From an uncultured Ignavibacteriales bacterium (lineage in GTDB: Bacteria > Bacteroidota > Ignavibacteria > Ignavibacteriales > Ignavibacteriaceae), in assembly GCA_913053915.1 (NCBI GenBank), contig CAJXGP010000155.1, forward strand, positions 1 to 5,842: DNA of 5,842 bases, in the 5' to 3' direction. The translations under genes and the position numbers were made by a program. The first letter of the stretch is position 1. Each line of letters opens with the position of its first letter. The notes beneath the pieces were generated by a model. The model was not told the DNA's origin. It ran no database searches and saw only the letters and a list, made by a program, of their open reading frames with translations. Below, in pieces: positions 1 to 5,629 of the stretch.

Positions 1-1
1 A

Positions 2-787
2 ATTGGAAAGGATATCCTAGCAAACGGAGGTAGGGGGTTGGACGCTGTTGAACAAGTATTGCGTTACTTTGAATCAGACCCAAAATTCAATGCCGGAATT
101 GGTGCTGTATATACTTCTGCCGGTACTCATGAGATGGATGCATCAATAATGAACGGTAAAGACCTTTCTGCCGGTGCCGTTGCAGGCGTTGAACATGTAA
201 AGCATCCTATTTCACTAGCGAGATTGGTTATGGAAAAAACCTCGCATGTCCTATTAGCGTATCAAGGTGCAGAGCAGTTTGCTGAAAAAATGGGAATTAA
301 ATTAGTTCCTAATTCTTATTTTGATACTAAACTACGATATAATCAATGGCAGGAATATAGGAAACGATTAGAGGAAGGGAAGCACGGGACAGTCGGCTGC
401 GTTGTTTTAGATGAATATGGGAATCTTGCAGCAGGTACTTCCACCGGTGGAATGACTAATAAAATGCCGGGGAGAATAGGTGATTCGCCAATTATCGGTG
501 CAGGTACTTATGCCGATAATAATGGTAGTGCGGTTTCCGGAACAGGCTGGGGTGAAAAGTTTATTATACACGATGTAGCTTTCAACATGACTGCTTTGAT
601 GAAATACAAGGGGTATTCTTTGAAAAAAGCTGCAAATGAAATAATTCATAAAATTCTTCAACCTAACGACGGCGGCATAATTGCCGTCGATAAAAAAGGT
701 AATTATGTAATGGAATTCAATACTTTAGGTATGTTTAGAGGTGTTGCTACTTCATCGGGTAAATTTGAAATTAAAATTTGGAAGTAA
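2..787 (+). CDS. Plant-type L-asparaginase / isoaspartyl peptidase (Ntn-hydrolase), 5'-truncated by the window edge
   Basis: This enzyme hydrolyses L-asparagine and/or beta-aspartyl (isoaspartyl) dipeptides. The family is made as a precursor that cuts itself just before a threonine, which becomes the N-terminal nucleophile of the beta subunit. The frame is open to the window edge and reads IGKDILANGG before a TTG at 38, so that TTG is internal; by comparison with E. coli IaaA about 40 N-terminal residues are missing. Visible motifs are FNAGIGAV, the cleavage site HGTVG with the nucleophile Thr codon at 389-391, TSTGGMTNK with the second Thr at 443-445, PGRIGDSP with substrate-binding Arg at 473-475 and Asp at 482-484, and SGTGWGE with Thr at 542-544. 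All expected catalytic residues of the beta subunit are present. The linker before the nucleophile is clearly shorter than in E. coli. Any signal peptide lies outside the window, so cytoplasmic or periplasmic location cannot be decided. The DinB-like gene follows on the same strand. Confidence 0.95.
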   Translation: MGKDILANGGRGLDAVEQVLRYFESDPKFNAGIGAVYTSAGTHEMDASIMNGKDLSAGAVAGVEHVKHPISLARLVMEKTSHVLLAYQGAEQFAEKMGIKLVPNSYFDTKLRYNQWQEYRKRLEEGKHGTVGCVVLDEYGNLAAGTSTGGMTNKMPGRIGDSPIIGAGTYADNNGSAVSGTGWGEKFIIHDVAFNMTALMKYKGYSLKKAANEIIHKILQPNDGGIIAVDKKGNYVMEFNTLGMFRGVATSSGKFEIKIWK

Positions 788-840
788 TTATTCCAATAAT
801 ATTGAGGTGACTCATAAATTGTTATTCAAAAACATTAAGT

Positions 841-845
841 AGGTG
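841..845 (+). promoter_or_regulatory. Ribosome binding site of the DinB-like gene
   Basis: AGGTG lies 7 nt before the ATG at 853 and supports that start. No convincing promoter is seen in the 65-bp gap after the asparaginase, so co-transcription with it is likely. Confidence 0.55.
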
Positions 846-852
846 TAGAATC

Positions 853-1365
853 ATGTCAAAACCATTAGCGGGGGATTACCCTTCGTTTTATGCTTCTTAT
901 ATAAATGATGTTGAGGGAGATGATCTGATTATGATTATGGAGGAAGACATAACCAAATTGCAAATTTTACTGTCAACTGTCGGCGAGGAAAAAAGTGAAT
1001 TTGTCTATGCTGAAGGGAGATGGTCTGTAAAACAGGTTGTCGGTCATTTAATAGATACCGAAATAATTATGTCATACCGTGCTCTTTGTATTGCAAGAGG
1101 AGAAAAACAATCACTACCGGGATTTGATCAAGATGGTTATGTAAAGGAAGGAAGATTTAATCAAAGAAAGCTGCAGGATTTAATTGAAGAACTTATTCTG
1201 ACAAGACGATTAACCATCACATTGTTTAAAAGTTTTGAACATGGAACGTTGAATAGGAGAGGGGTTGCAAACCAAAAAGAAGTAACGGTTCTTGCGCTCG
1301 GTTTTATAATTGTGGGACATGCAAATCATCACCTGAAAATTTTAAAAGAAAAATATTTATCTTGA
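853..1365 (+). CDS. DinB superfamily (YfiT/DinB_2-type) putative metal-dependent protein
   Basis: This is a 170-residue protein of the DinB/YfiT four-helix-bundle superfamily, at the family's usual length. The family binds a divalent metal through three histidines; members include bacillithiol S-transferases and uncharacterised hydrolase-like proteins. Here the family pattern is clear: GRWSVKQVVGHLIDTE at residues 55-70 supplies His65, and GHANHHLKIL at 155-164 supplies the HxxxH pair His156/His160. The ATG at 853 has a good Shine-Dalgarno. There is no signal peptide or membrane segment, so it is probably cytoplasmic. It lies 65 bp after the asparaginase gene on the same strand and may share its transcript. 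The substrate cannot be told from sequence. The fold and metal-site call is strong; an actual thiol-transferase or hydrolase activity is only inferred from the family. Confidence 0.88.
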   Translation: MSKPLAGDYPSFYASYINDVEGDDLIMIMEEDITKLQILLSTVGEEKSEFVYAEGRWSVKQVVGHLIDTEIIMSYRALCIARGEKQSLPGFDQDGYVKEGRFNQRKLQDLIEELILTRRLTITLFKSFEHGTLNRRGVANQKEVTVLALGFIIVGHANHHLKILKEKYLS

Positions 1366-1380
1366 ATTAAATTTAGTTGA

Positions 1381-1396
1381 AAAGATAATTATCTTT
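1381..1396. terminator. Perfect 16-bp AT-rich palindrome between convergent genes, possible bidirectional terminator
   Basis: AAAGATAATTATCTTT is identical on both strands and sits in the 80-bp gap between the ends of the DinB-like gene and waaA. As RNA it could form a 6-bp stem with a 4-nt loop in either direction. A looser 7-bp inverted repeat (AATTTAG at 1370-1376 with CTAAATT at 1426-1432) encloses it. The stem has only one G-C pair per arm and would be weak, so the terminator role is inferred from position. A protein-binding site is an alternative. Confidence 0.35.
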
Positions 1397-1445
1397 ATAC
1401 ACATAACCCGGATTTTATAAGTGTTCTAAATTAAAAACAAAAGAA

Positions 1446-2723
1446 TTAAATTACTTTATAAATTTCCTTTAAAATTTTTTGAGTTGCACCTAAGTTCTCA
1501 TGAACGTATTTATAAGCAATTTGTCCCTTTGAGTTTCGCAATTCTTCATTTGCAAAGAGAGTTCTTAATTGCCTATATGCTTGCTGTTTATTTTTAATTA
1601 AAATTCCTCCGCCTCGTTTTAATAATTCCTGAGATTCTTGAGAATTATCTATTTTTGGACCAAATAAAACGGGTTTTCCATAAACTGCCGCTTCAAGTAC
1701 ATTATGAATGCTTTGTTTAAAACTCCCTCCGACGAAAGTCACATGGGCGTAAGTGTAAAGTGTTAGTAAAATTCCAATTGAATCGACAATAATCACACGT
1801 TCGTCTTTGTAATTATTCAAAAATGAAAATCTAATAGATTTCAAATGTCCTGAAAGTTCATTTTCAATTCTTTCAAGATTTAACATTGAAGGTTCATGTG
1901 GAGCGATAATCATCAATGTGTTTTTATCATATTCAGCAAGTTTTACAAACACCGGAAGAATAATATCTTCGTCAAGTTCCCAAGTACTTCCGGCAACAAA
2001 TATTTTCTTGCCTTTAACGATATTATATTTTATTAAATTTCGCTCCTTAGCGGAAATACTTCGTTGATAAACTCTGTCAAACCGAGTATCGCCGATTGTT
2101 TGAACTTGTTTATCTGAACATCTGAATTCTTTAAATCCATTCGCATCGGCTTCCGATACAGTTAAGATGCGACTGATATCTTTAAACAATATTTTATGAA
2201 AATTTTTTAAGAGTGGAAATTTTCTTGCAGAATTAGGCTTCATGGTTGCATCTACCAGGTAACTTATAACCTTATTCTTTTTCATTACCCACACAAGATT
2301 CGGCCATATATCGTAACGCATCATTATTGCTAAATCCGGTCGAACGATTTTAATAAACCTGTTTGTATTCGAAATTGTATCAAACGGAAGATAGGAGACT
2401 AAATCGGCATACGGATATTTTTTTGAATTCTCATAACCGGAAGGAGAAAAGAATGAAATAAGAATGTTAATATTATTGTTAGTTTTTAATTCTTTAATGA
2501 TTGGTTTGGCTTGTTCAAACTCTCCCAGTGACGCCGAATGAAACCAAATTAATTTTTTTGATTTGTTCAGCGATGCTGCATTTAAAATTAATTCTTCAAA
2601 TATTCGATCTCTGCCTCTAATTCCTCTTTTAACTTTTTTATCGAAGATACCGGCAATATGGATTACCGCATAAAGTACAGGGACTATTGTTAAGTTATAT
2701 ATTATTTTCCAAATTTGTTTCAT
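1446..2723 (-). CDS. waaA: 3-deoxy-D-manno-octulosonic acid (Kdo) transferase WaaA/KdtA
   Basis: This 425-residue GT30 enzyme transfers Kdo from CMP-Kdo to lipid IVA, the first step of LPS inner-core assembly at the cytoplasmic face of the inner membrane. An N-terminal hydrophobic segment (about residues 5-26) acts as membrane anchor and is followed by the basic KRGIRGRDR stretch. The N-terminal Rossmann domain carries HSASLGE (62-68), whose Glu68 matches the catalytic base, and RYDIWPN (136-142). The C-terminal domain has AGSTW (244-248), APHEP (274-278), VGGSF (331-335) and HNVLEAA (340-346), which match the CMP-Kdo site of the family. Length agrees with E. coli WaaA (about 425). Its ATG overlaps the TGA of the upstream GT9 gene as ATGA, and no clear Shine-Dalgarno precedes it, so translational coupling is likely. 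Where E. coli has ELWPN, this protein has DIWPN. Mono- or bifunctionality cannot be judged. Confidence 0.95.
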   Translation of the reverse strand: MKQIWKIIYNLTIVPVLYAVIHIAGIFDKKVKRGIRGRDRIFEELILNAASLNKSKKLIWFHSASLGEFEQAKPIIKELKTNNNINILISFFSPSGYENSKKYPYADLVSYLPFDTISNTNRFIKIVRPDLAIMMRYDIWPNLVWVMKKNKVISYLVDATMKPNSARKFPLLKNFHKILFKDISRILTVSEADANGFKEFRCSDKQVQTIGDTRFDRVYQRSISAKERNLIKYNIVKGKKIFVAGSTWELDEDIILPVFVKLAEYDKNTLMIIAPHEPSMLNLERIENELSGHLKSIRFSFLNNYKDERVIIVDSIGILLTLYTYAHVTFVGGSFKQSIHNVLEAAVYGKPVLFGPKIDNSQESQELLKRGGGILIKNKQQAYRQLRTLFANEELRNSKGQIAYKYVHENLGATQKILKEIYKVI

Positions 2724-3715
2724 AAAGTATTCAATAAATTATTGAGCGCATTAAAGGTTATACCGGGTGAAATATCCAGCATGCATTTAAAATGTTTTTT
2801 AGGACATCTTTCCCGACCAATGTGTGAACATGGTCTGCAAGATAGCGAATTGTTCTCTAAAATTAAATTCTTGTTCTTGTAGGGAGTAAAGCCGAATTCT
2901 TTTACTGAAGAGCCGAAAACAGTTAACACCGGCACGCCCATTGCACCGGCTGCATGCATTAATCCCGAATCATTGCAAACTAATGCAGTGCATTTTTTCA
3001 TATCGGCTGCAGTTTGAAGTAAATTATTATCATTGCAAAGATTTATAGAACCATCTATTTGAGATGCAATATTTTGACAGATATCATTATCGGATTTACC
3101 TCCAAAAATTATAATTTTAAAACCCTCCTTTGATAACATTTTGCCAAGCTCTATAAAATAATTTGGAGGGTAAATTTTTGTAAAATGTCCGGCTCCCGGG
3201 GCAAATCCGATATATTGTGTGTCGCCGGTCAAAAAGTGAGACGGTGTCTTTGTAGTGAATAAATCCAGTCCCTTATTATCCAATGAAAAATCATGAAGAG
3301 TATTATTATACCTTACTGGGATTTGAGGAGAATCTTTAAGTTTGTTTATCTTAAAATTTACAAGTAAAAATTTCTTAAAGTTCATTTTATCGAATTGTAG
3401 TTTTGGACAATTTAGTTTTGATGTAACACCGCTTGATTTCCAATTATGTTGTAAATCAATTACAATATCATAATTCACCCTTTTGAGAACTTCAATTAAT
3501 TCTTTCTTATTTTTTTTATCCTCGTTGTAAAGTCTTAAATTGGAGATATAAGGGTTATTAATAAGCGTATCCGTGTATTTCGTTTTGAGGAGAAAGTCTA
3601 TTTGTAATGTTGGATAATTGAACCTTAGTGTCCTTATCAAAGGAGTAGTCAGTAAAATATCACCTAAAGAACTTAATCTTATTATGAGGATTTTCTTTGT
3701 TTTCTTTAAATTCAA
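2720..3715 (-). CDS. Glycosyltransferase family 9, LPS heptosyltransferase-like
   Basis: This 331-residue GT-B protein is of the ADP-heptose:LPS heptosyltransferase family (WaaC/WaaF/WaaQ type). It would add a heptose or related sugar to the inner core on the cytoplasmic face of the inner membrane. Seen in the sequence are the N-terminal RLSSLGDILLTTP motif (13-25) with the probable catalytic Asp19, APGAGHFTKIYP (172-183) with Lys180 in the phosphate-contacting position, and the donor-site motif NDSGLMHAAGAMG (248-260) with Asp249. A C-terminal cysteine cluster (CRPC at 293-296, then Cys304 and Cys311) is typical of a WaaF-like subgroup. The start is TTG at 3713-3715, chosen because AGAGG lies 5 nt before it, no ATG is near, and the protein then begins in register with the family. 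It overlaps waaA by 4 bp in one operon. Family membership is sure; heptosyltransferase I, II or III cannot be separated, so no symbol is given. Confidence 0.9.
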   Translation of the reverse strand: MNLKKTKKILIIRLSSLGDILLTTPLIRTLRFNYPTLQIDFLLKTKYTDTLINNPYISNLRLYNEDKKNKKELIEVLKRVNYDIVIDLQHNWKSSGVTSKLNCPKLQFDKMNFKKFLLVNFKINKLKDSPQIPVRYNNTLHDFSLDNKGLDLFTTKTPSHFLTGDTQYIGFAPGAGHFTKIYPPNYFIELGKMLSKEGFKIIIFGGKSDNDICQNIASQIDGSINLCNDNNLLQTAADMKKCTALVCNDSGLMHAAGAMGVPVLTVFGSSVKEFGFTPYKNKNLILENNSLSCRPCSHIGRERCPKKHFKCMLDISPGITFNALNNLLNTL

Positions 3716-3720
3716 TATTG

Positions 3721-3725
3721 CCTCT
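3721..3725 (-). promoter_or_regulatory. Ribosome binding site deciding the TTG start of the GT9 gene
   Basis: On the minus strand AGAGG stands 5 nt upstream of TTG (3713-3715). This supports the unusual start codon, since no ATG or GTG is available in frame near the conserved N-terminus. Confidence 0.55.
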
Positions 3726-3739
3726 TTATTTTTTAGATG

Positions 3740-3770
3740 TAAATTTAAGAATTAGCTTATGATGGAACAA
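3740..3770 (-). promoter_or_regulatory. Putative Bacteroidota-type promoter for the GT9-waaA operon
   Basis: On the minus strand TTG (3768-3770) is followed by exactly 20 nt and then TAAATTTA (3740-3747). The Bacteroidota consensus is TTTG, a spacer of about 20 nt, then TAnnTTTG, so the downstream box matches 7 of 8 positions. Transcription would start roughly 20 nt before the TTG start codon. Chance matches are likely in AT-rich DNA. Confidence 0.3.
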
Positions 3771-3926
3771 TTTACTACGGAAAATTTTTGTTCAACCGGT
3801 AAAAAAATCATAATGCCGGAACTATTTTAAAACAAATATGTAAAAGTAAAGGAAAAATTACAGATTGGGCGGGCATATTAAATCTAAATGGAGTATTCAG
3901 TACCGTCCGTTAATTTTGCACCTTTA

Positions 3927-3944
3927 CCGGTATGGAATTACCGG
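3927..3944. repeat. Short GC-rich inverted repeat
   Basis: CCGGTA, a 6-nt loop and TACCGG form a perfect 6-bp stem within AT-rich intergenic DNA. No T-run follows directly on either strand, so it does not look like an intrinsic terminator. Function unknown; it may be chance. Confidence 0.3.
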
Positions 3945-4077
3945 AGCGTCAAATCTATTTTGGGAAAATGTTTAATACGGATGAGCAATAACCGGAAAGA
4001 AGTGAATATTGCATTTTTATTAAGCTTACATTAACACTCGCTCAGTTCAGGTAAAAATAAAAATTTAATAATATTCA

Positions 4078-4108
4078 TTGAGGGTTATTGTAATACTTTT
4101 TATTTTTG
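4078..4108 (+). promoter_or_regulatory. Putative promoter of the 90-residue gene
   Basis: TTG (4078-4080), a 20-nt spacer and TATTTTTG (4101-4108) match the Bacteroidota -33/-7 pattern, with a full match to TAnnTTTG. Transcription would begin about 20 nt before the ATG. An overlapping sigma70-like alternative is TTGTAA (4088-4093), 18 nt, TATAAT (4112-4117), but its start would fall inside the ribosome binding site. Confidence 0.4.
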
Positions 4109-4121
4109 TATTATAATTATT

Positions 4122-4126
4122 AAAGG
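4122..4126 (+). promoter_or_regulatory. Ribosome binding site of the 90-residue gene
   Basis: AAAGG lies 8 nt before the ATG at 4135. It is the only purine-rich site nearby and supports that start. Confidence 0.5.
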
Positions 4127-4134
4127 TAAAATAA

Positions 4135-4407
4135 ATGACAACACTACATCCACCGCTGACTAATCAATTTCCGGAAGATTCTCTGGAAAAGAAAGTGTAC
4201 ACAATAGTGGAAAATTTAAGCGAATATCTACCAATTGCAAATGATAGAAACAGGCTTGGATTTAATCTGTACAGATTTATGAAAGGTGAGGGAGATCCAC
4301 CTTCTGTTATAGTTAAAAGTAATAAATTAACAGTAAACGTCATCTCGCTTGACGAACTTGCCGATAGAATAAATAATGAAATAAATAAAATTAAAAGTGG
4401 AAGTTAA
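4135..4407 (+). CDS. Small hypothetical protein, 90 residues, family not recognised
   Basis: I do not recognise this protein. It starts at ATG with AAAGG 8 nt upstream and has a plausible promoter of its own, which argues for a real gene. The sequence is soluble-looking, with no signal peptide, membrane segment or cysteine. After a Pro-rich N-terminus (THPPL-like, about residues 3-13) comes a likely amphipathic helix (15-33, SLEKKVYTIVENLSEYLP). Next is NRLGFNLYRFMKGEGDPPS (39-57), which looks like a turn-containing conserved core, then a likely beta strand (KLTVNVISL, 64-72), and a charged C-terminal helix ending in lysines and asparagines. It stands alone on its strand, between the GT9-waaA operon and a convergent fbp. 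An adaptor or regulatory role is possible but nothing in the sequence shows it. Confidence 0.65.
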   Translation: MTTLHPPLTNQFPEDSLEKKVYTIVENLSEYLPIANDRNRLGFNLYRFMKGEGDPPSVIVKSNKLTVNVISLDELADRINNEINKIKSGS

Positions 4408-4420
4408 AGCGAGCTTTCAA

Positions 4421-4553
4421 GCTGAGGTTGTCCAAAAGAAATCTTTATTGTCATTCCAACGGGCACAGCGACGAAGAATCTTTGATTGTGTTTGGAAAAG
4501 AGATTCTTCACTTTAGCCGATAGACGGTTTCTAGTTTTTCGTACAACCTCAGC
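4421..4553. mobile_element. 133-bp inverted-repeat (MITE-like) element
   Basis: Perfect 11-bp inverted repeats, GCTGAGGTTGT (4421-4431) and ACAACCTCAGC (4543-4553), bound this non-coding segment, and similarity continues inward in degraded form (CCAAAAG on the left against ACGAAAAAC on the right arm read in reverse). The GAGGTTGTCCAAAAG form resembles, from memory, termini of some IS1182-like insertion sequences. If the ends are GAGGTTGT/ACAACCTC (4424-4550), the flanks are AGCT and AGCA, a 3-of-4 match to a short target duplication. It contains no transposase, so it would be moved in trans. It fills nearly all of the gap between the 90-residue gene and fbp. Mobility is inference: only one copy is visible. 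Confidence 0.5.
4449..4524. repeat. Nested hairpin unit resembling dispersed TGTCATTCC-type repeats
   Basis: Inside the inverted-repeat element a unit begins with TTGTCATTCC and contains an 11-bp hairpin, GAAGAATCTTT (4473-4483) with AGAGATTCTTC (4499-4509), one pair being G-U in RNA, and a 15-nt loop. The combination TGTCATTCC, an AGCGACGAAGAATC-like stem and GATTCTTC resembles a dispersed palindromic repeat that I recall from many environmental bacterial genomes. The closing half (ending GAATGACA in those repeats) is degraded here. It sits between two converging genes and could end transcripts from both sides, though there is no clean U-tract. Confidence 0.45.
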
Positions 4554-4560
4554 AAGAATT

Positions 4561-5604
4561 TTATGGCTTGTTGCTCATATTGGTTCCATTATTAACCTCT
4601 TCTTTTGCCATGAACCGTTCGACCATCTTTACATCGTATTCACTACCGATAAAGATGGGCGTCCTTCCATGCAAAGTTTCCGGTTTAATTTCTAATATTC
4701 TTTTTTTTCCATTTGTCGCTCTTCCTCCGGCAGTTTCCACTATAAATGCTAACGGATTGCATTCATACATTAAGCGTAGTTTCCCATTTGGATGTCTCGA
4801 ATCCGAGGGATACATAAAAATTCCTCCATAAAGAATATTCCTATGTATATCCGCAACCAATGAACCTATATAGCGGGAGGAGTAAGGTCGACTTGTTTTT
4901 TTATCTTCTTCTTGCAGGTATTTTATGTATTTTTTTAATCCCGGATGCCAGTAAAGATAATTGCCTTCATTAATACTATAAATTTTTGATTTTTTTGGAA
5001 TTTTCATGTATTCGTACGATAATAAAAATTCTCCGAAAGAAGGGTCTAATGTAAAACCGTGAACTCCTTCACCGGTTGTATAAACCAAGATTGTACTTGA
5101 ACCGTAAACTATATATCCAGCCGCCACTTGCTTAATACCCTGTTGTAAACAATCCGCCAATGTCCCGGGAGCTCCATCGGGAGAAATCCTTTTGTAGATT
5201 GAAAAGATTGTTCCAATACTTATATTTACATCAATATTAGAAGAACCGTCTAATGGATCAAATAAAAGGACATATTTACCGATTTCAAATTGAGAAGGAA
5301 TATGAATAATATTTTCCTCTTCTTCTGAAGCCATAACACACAAATGACCATTGTGATCCATTGCTCTAATCAGCATATTATGAGCAAAAATATCGAGTTT
5401 TTTAACTTTTTCTCCGTGAACGTTATTATCGCCTGTAAAACCGAGAATGTCTACTAGCCCGGCTTTGTTAACCTCAAGCGAGATTACTTTTGCGGCTAAT
5501 GAAAGATGATGAAGGAGTTTGGAAAGTTCTCCCGTTGCTTCAGGATGCCTTTTTTCTCCTTCAATAATGTGTCTTGCCAATGTCATGAAACGGATATTTG
5601 CCAT
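4561..5604 (-). CDS. fbp: Class I fructose-1,6-bisphosphatase
   Basis: This 347-residue cytoplasmic enzyme hydrolyses fructose-1,6-bisphosphate to fructose-6-phosphate, the committed step of gluconeogenesis, and needs Mg2+. It aligns with E. coli Fbp along its whole length. Visible motifs are ATGEL (23-27) in the AMP-site region, [11 protein letters not shown] (45-55), the metal-binding ASEEEE (92-97), DPLDGSSN (116-123) with Asp116 and Asp119 as metal ligands, YSINEGNY (209-216), [10 protein letters not shown] (243-252) for the 6-phosphate, and [11 protein letters not shown] (274-284) with Glu281. The start at MANIRF is preceded by AAAGGGAG at 5 nt spacing; the longer frame, 33 residues more, would overlap the ABC transporter gene and is not supported. 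A polar tail of about 15 residues follows the normal family end. It lies 25 bp after the ABC exporter and is probably co-transcribed with it. Confidence 0.97.
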   Translation of the reverse strand: MANIRFMTLARHIIEGEKRHPEATGELSKLLHHLSLAAKVISLEVNKAGLVDILGFTGDNNVHGEKVKKLDIFAHNMLIRAMDHNGHLCVMASEEEENIIHIPSQFEIGKYVLLFDPLDGSSNIDVNISIGTIFSIYKRISPDGAPGTLADCLQQGIKQVAAGYIVYGSSTILVYTTGEGVHGFTLDPSFGEFLLSYEYMKIPKKSKIYSINEGNYLYWHPGLKKYIKYLQEEDKKTSRPYSSRYIGSLVADIHRNILYGGIFMYPSDSRHPNGKLRLMYECNPLAFIVETAGGRATNGKKRILEIKPETLHGRTPIFIGSEYDVKMVERFMAKEEVNNGTNMSNKP

Positions 5605-5609
5605 ATTTT

Positions 5610-5617
5610 CTCCCTTT
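5610..5617 (-). promoter_or_regulatory. Ribosome binding site that fixes the fbp start
   Basis: On the minus strand AAAGGGAG ends 5 nt before the ATG at 5602-5604. This is the strongest Shine-Dalgarno in the window, and it rules in favour of the MANIRF start rather than the longer upstream frame. Confidence 0.75.
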
Positions 5618-5629
5618 AAAGTGATAAAA

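Larger units (their letters stand above)
3721..4134. other. 414-bp intergenic region between divergent genes, no supported gene
   Basis: This stretch separates the GT9-waaA operon from the 90-residue gene and carries a putative promoter at each end. The middle holds only short open frames without ribosome binding sites: 23 codons from 3759, 48 codons from 3888 and 19 codons from 3932. A small hairpin, CCGGTA (3927-3932) and TACCGG (3939-3944) with a 6-nt loop, lies near the centre. I recognise no RNA family, riboswitch or mobile-element end. It could be a long regulatory region, an unrecognised RNA or the remains of a lost gene. Confidence 0.6.

Noticed and set aside
38..40. TTG as the start of the asparaginase
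   Set aside because: The frame stays open upstream and the preceding residues (IGKDILANGG) match the family, so the gene is truncated by the window edge.
407..661. 84-residue minus-strand frame
   Set aside because: It is an antisense shadow of the asparaginase catalytic region.
807..842. 11-codon leader frame (GTG start) upstream of the DinB-like gene
   Set aside because: It is very short with no clear ribosome binding site or attenuator-like hairpin, and chance frames of this size are common.
3796..3995. Cluster of CCGG sites as a special signal
   Set aside because: CCGG is also frequent in the coding regions of this window, so the cluster alone is not unusual.
3888..4034. 48-codon plus-strand frame in the long intergenic region
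   Set aside because: There is no ribosome binding site at a usable distance, no recognisable motif, and a stop codon directly before its ATG; it may be a remnant but is not supported as a gene.
4412..4423. AGCTT-TC-AAGCT mini-palindrome at the left edge of the inverted-repeat element
   Set aside because: A 5-bp arm with a 2-nt gap is too short to interpret apart from the larger element it overlaps.
4486..4695. 69-residue plus-strand frame
   Set aside because: It begins inside the hairpin repeat and then runs antisense to fbp; no ribosome binding site and no family resemblance.
4568..4831. 87-residue plus-strand frame
   Set aside because: It is an antisense shadow of the strongly conserved fbp gene.
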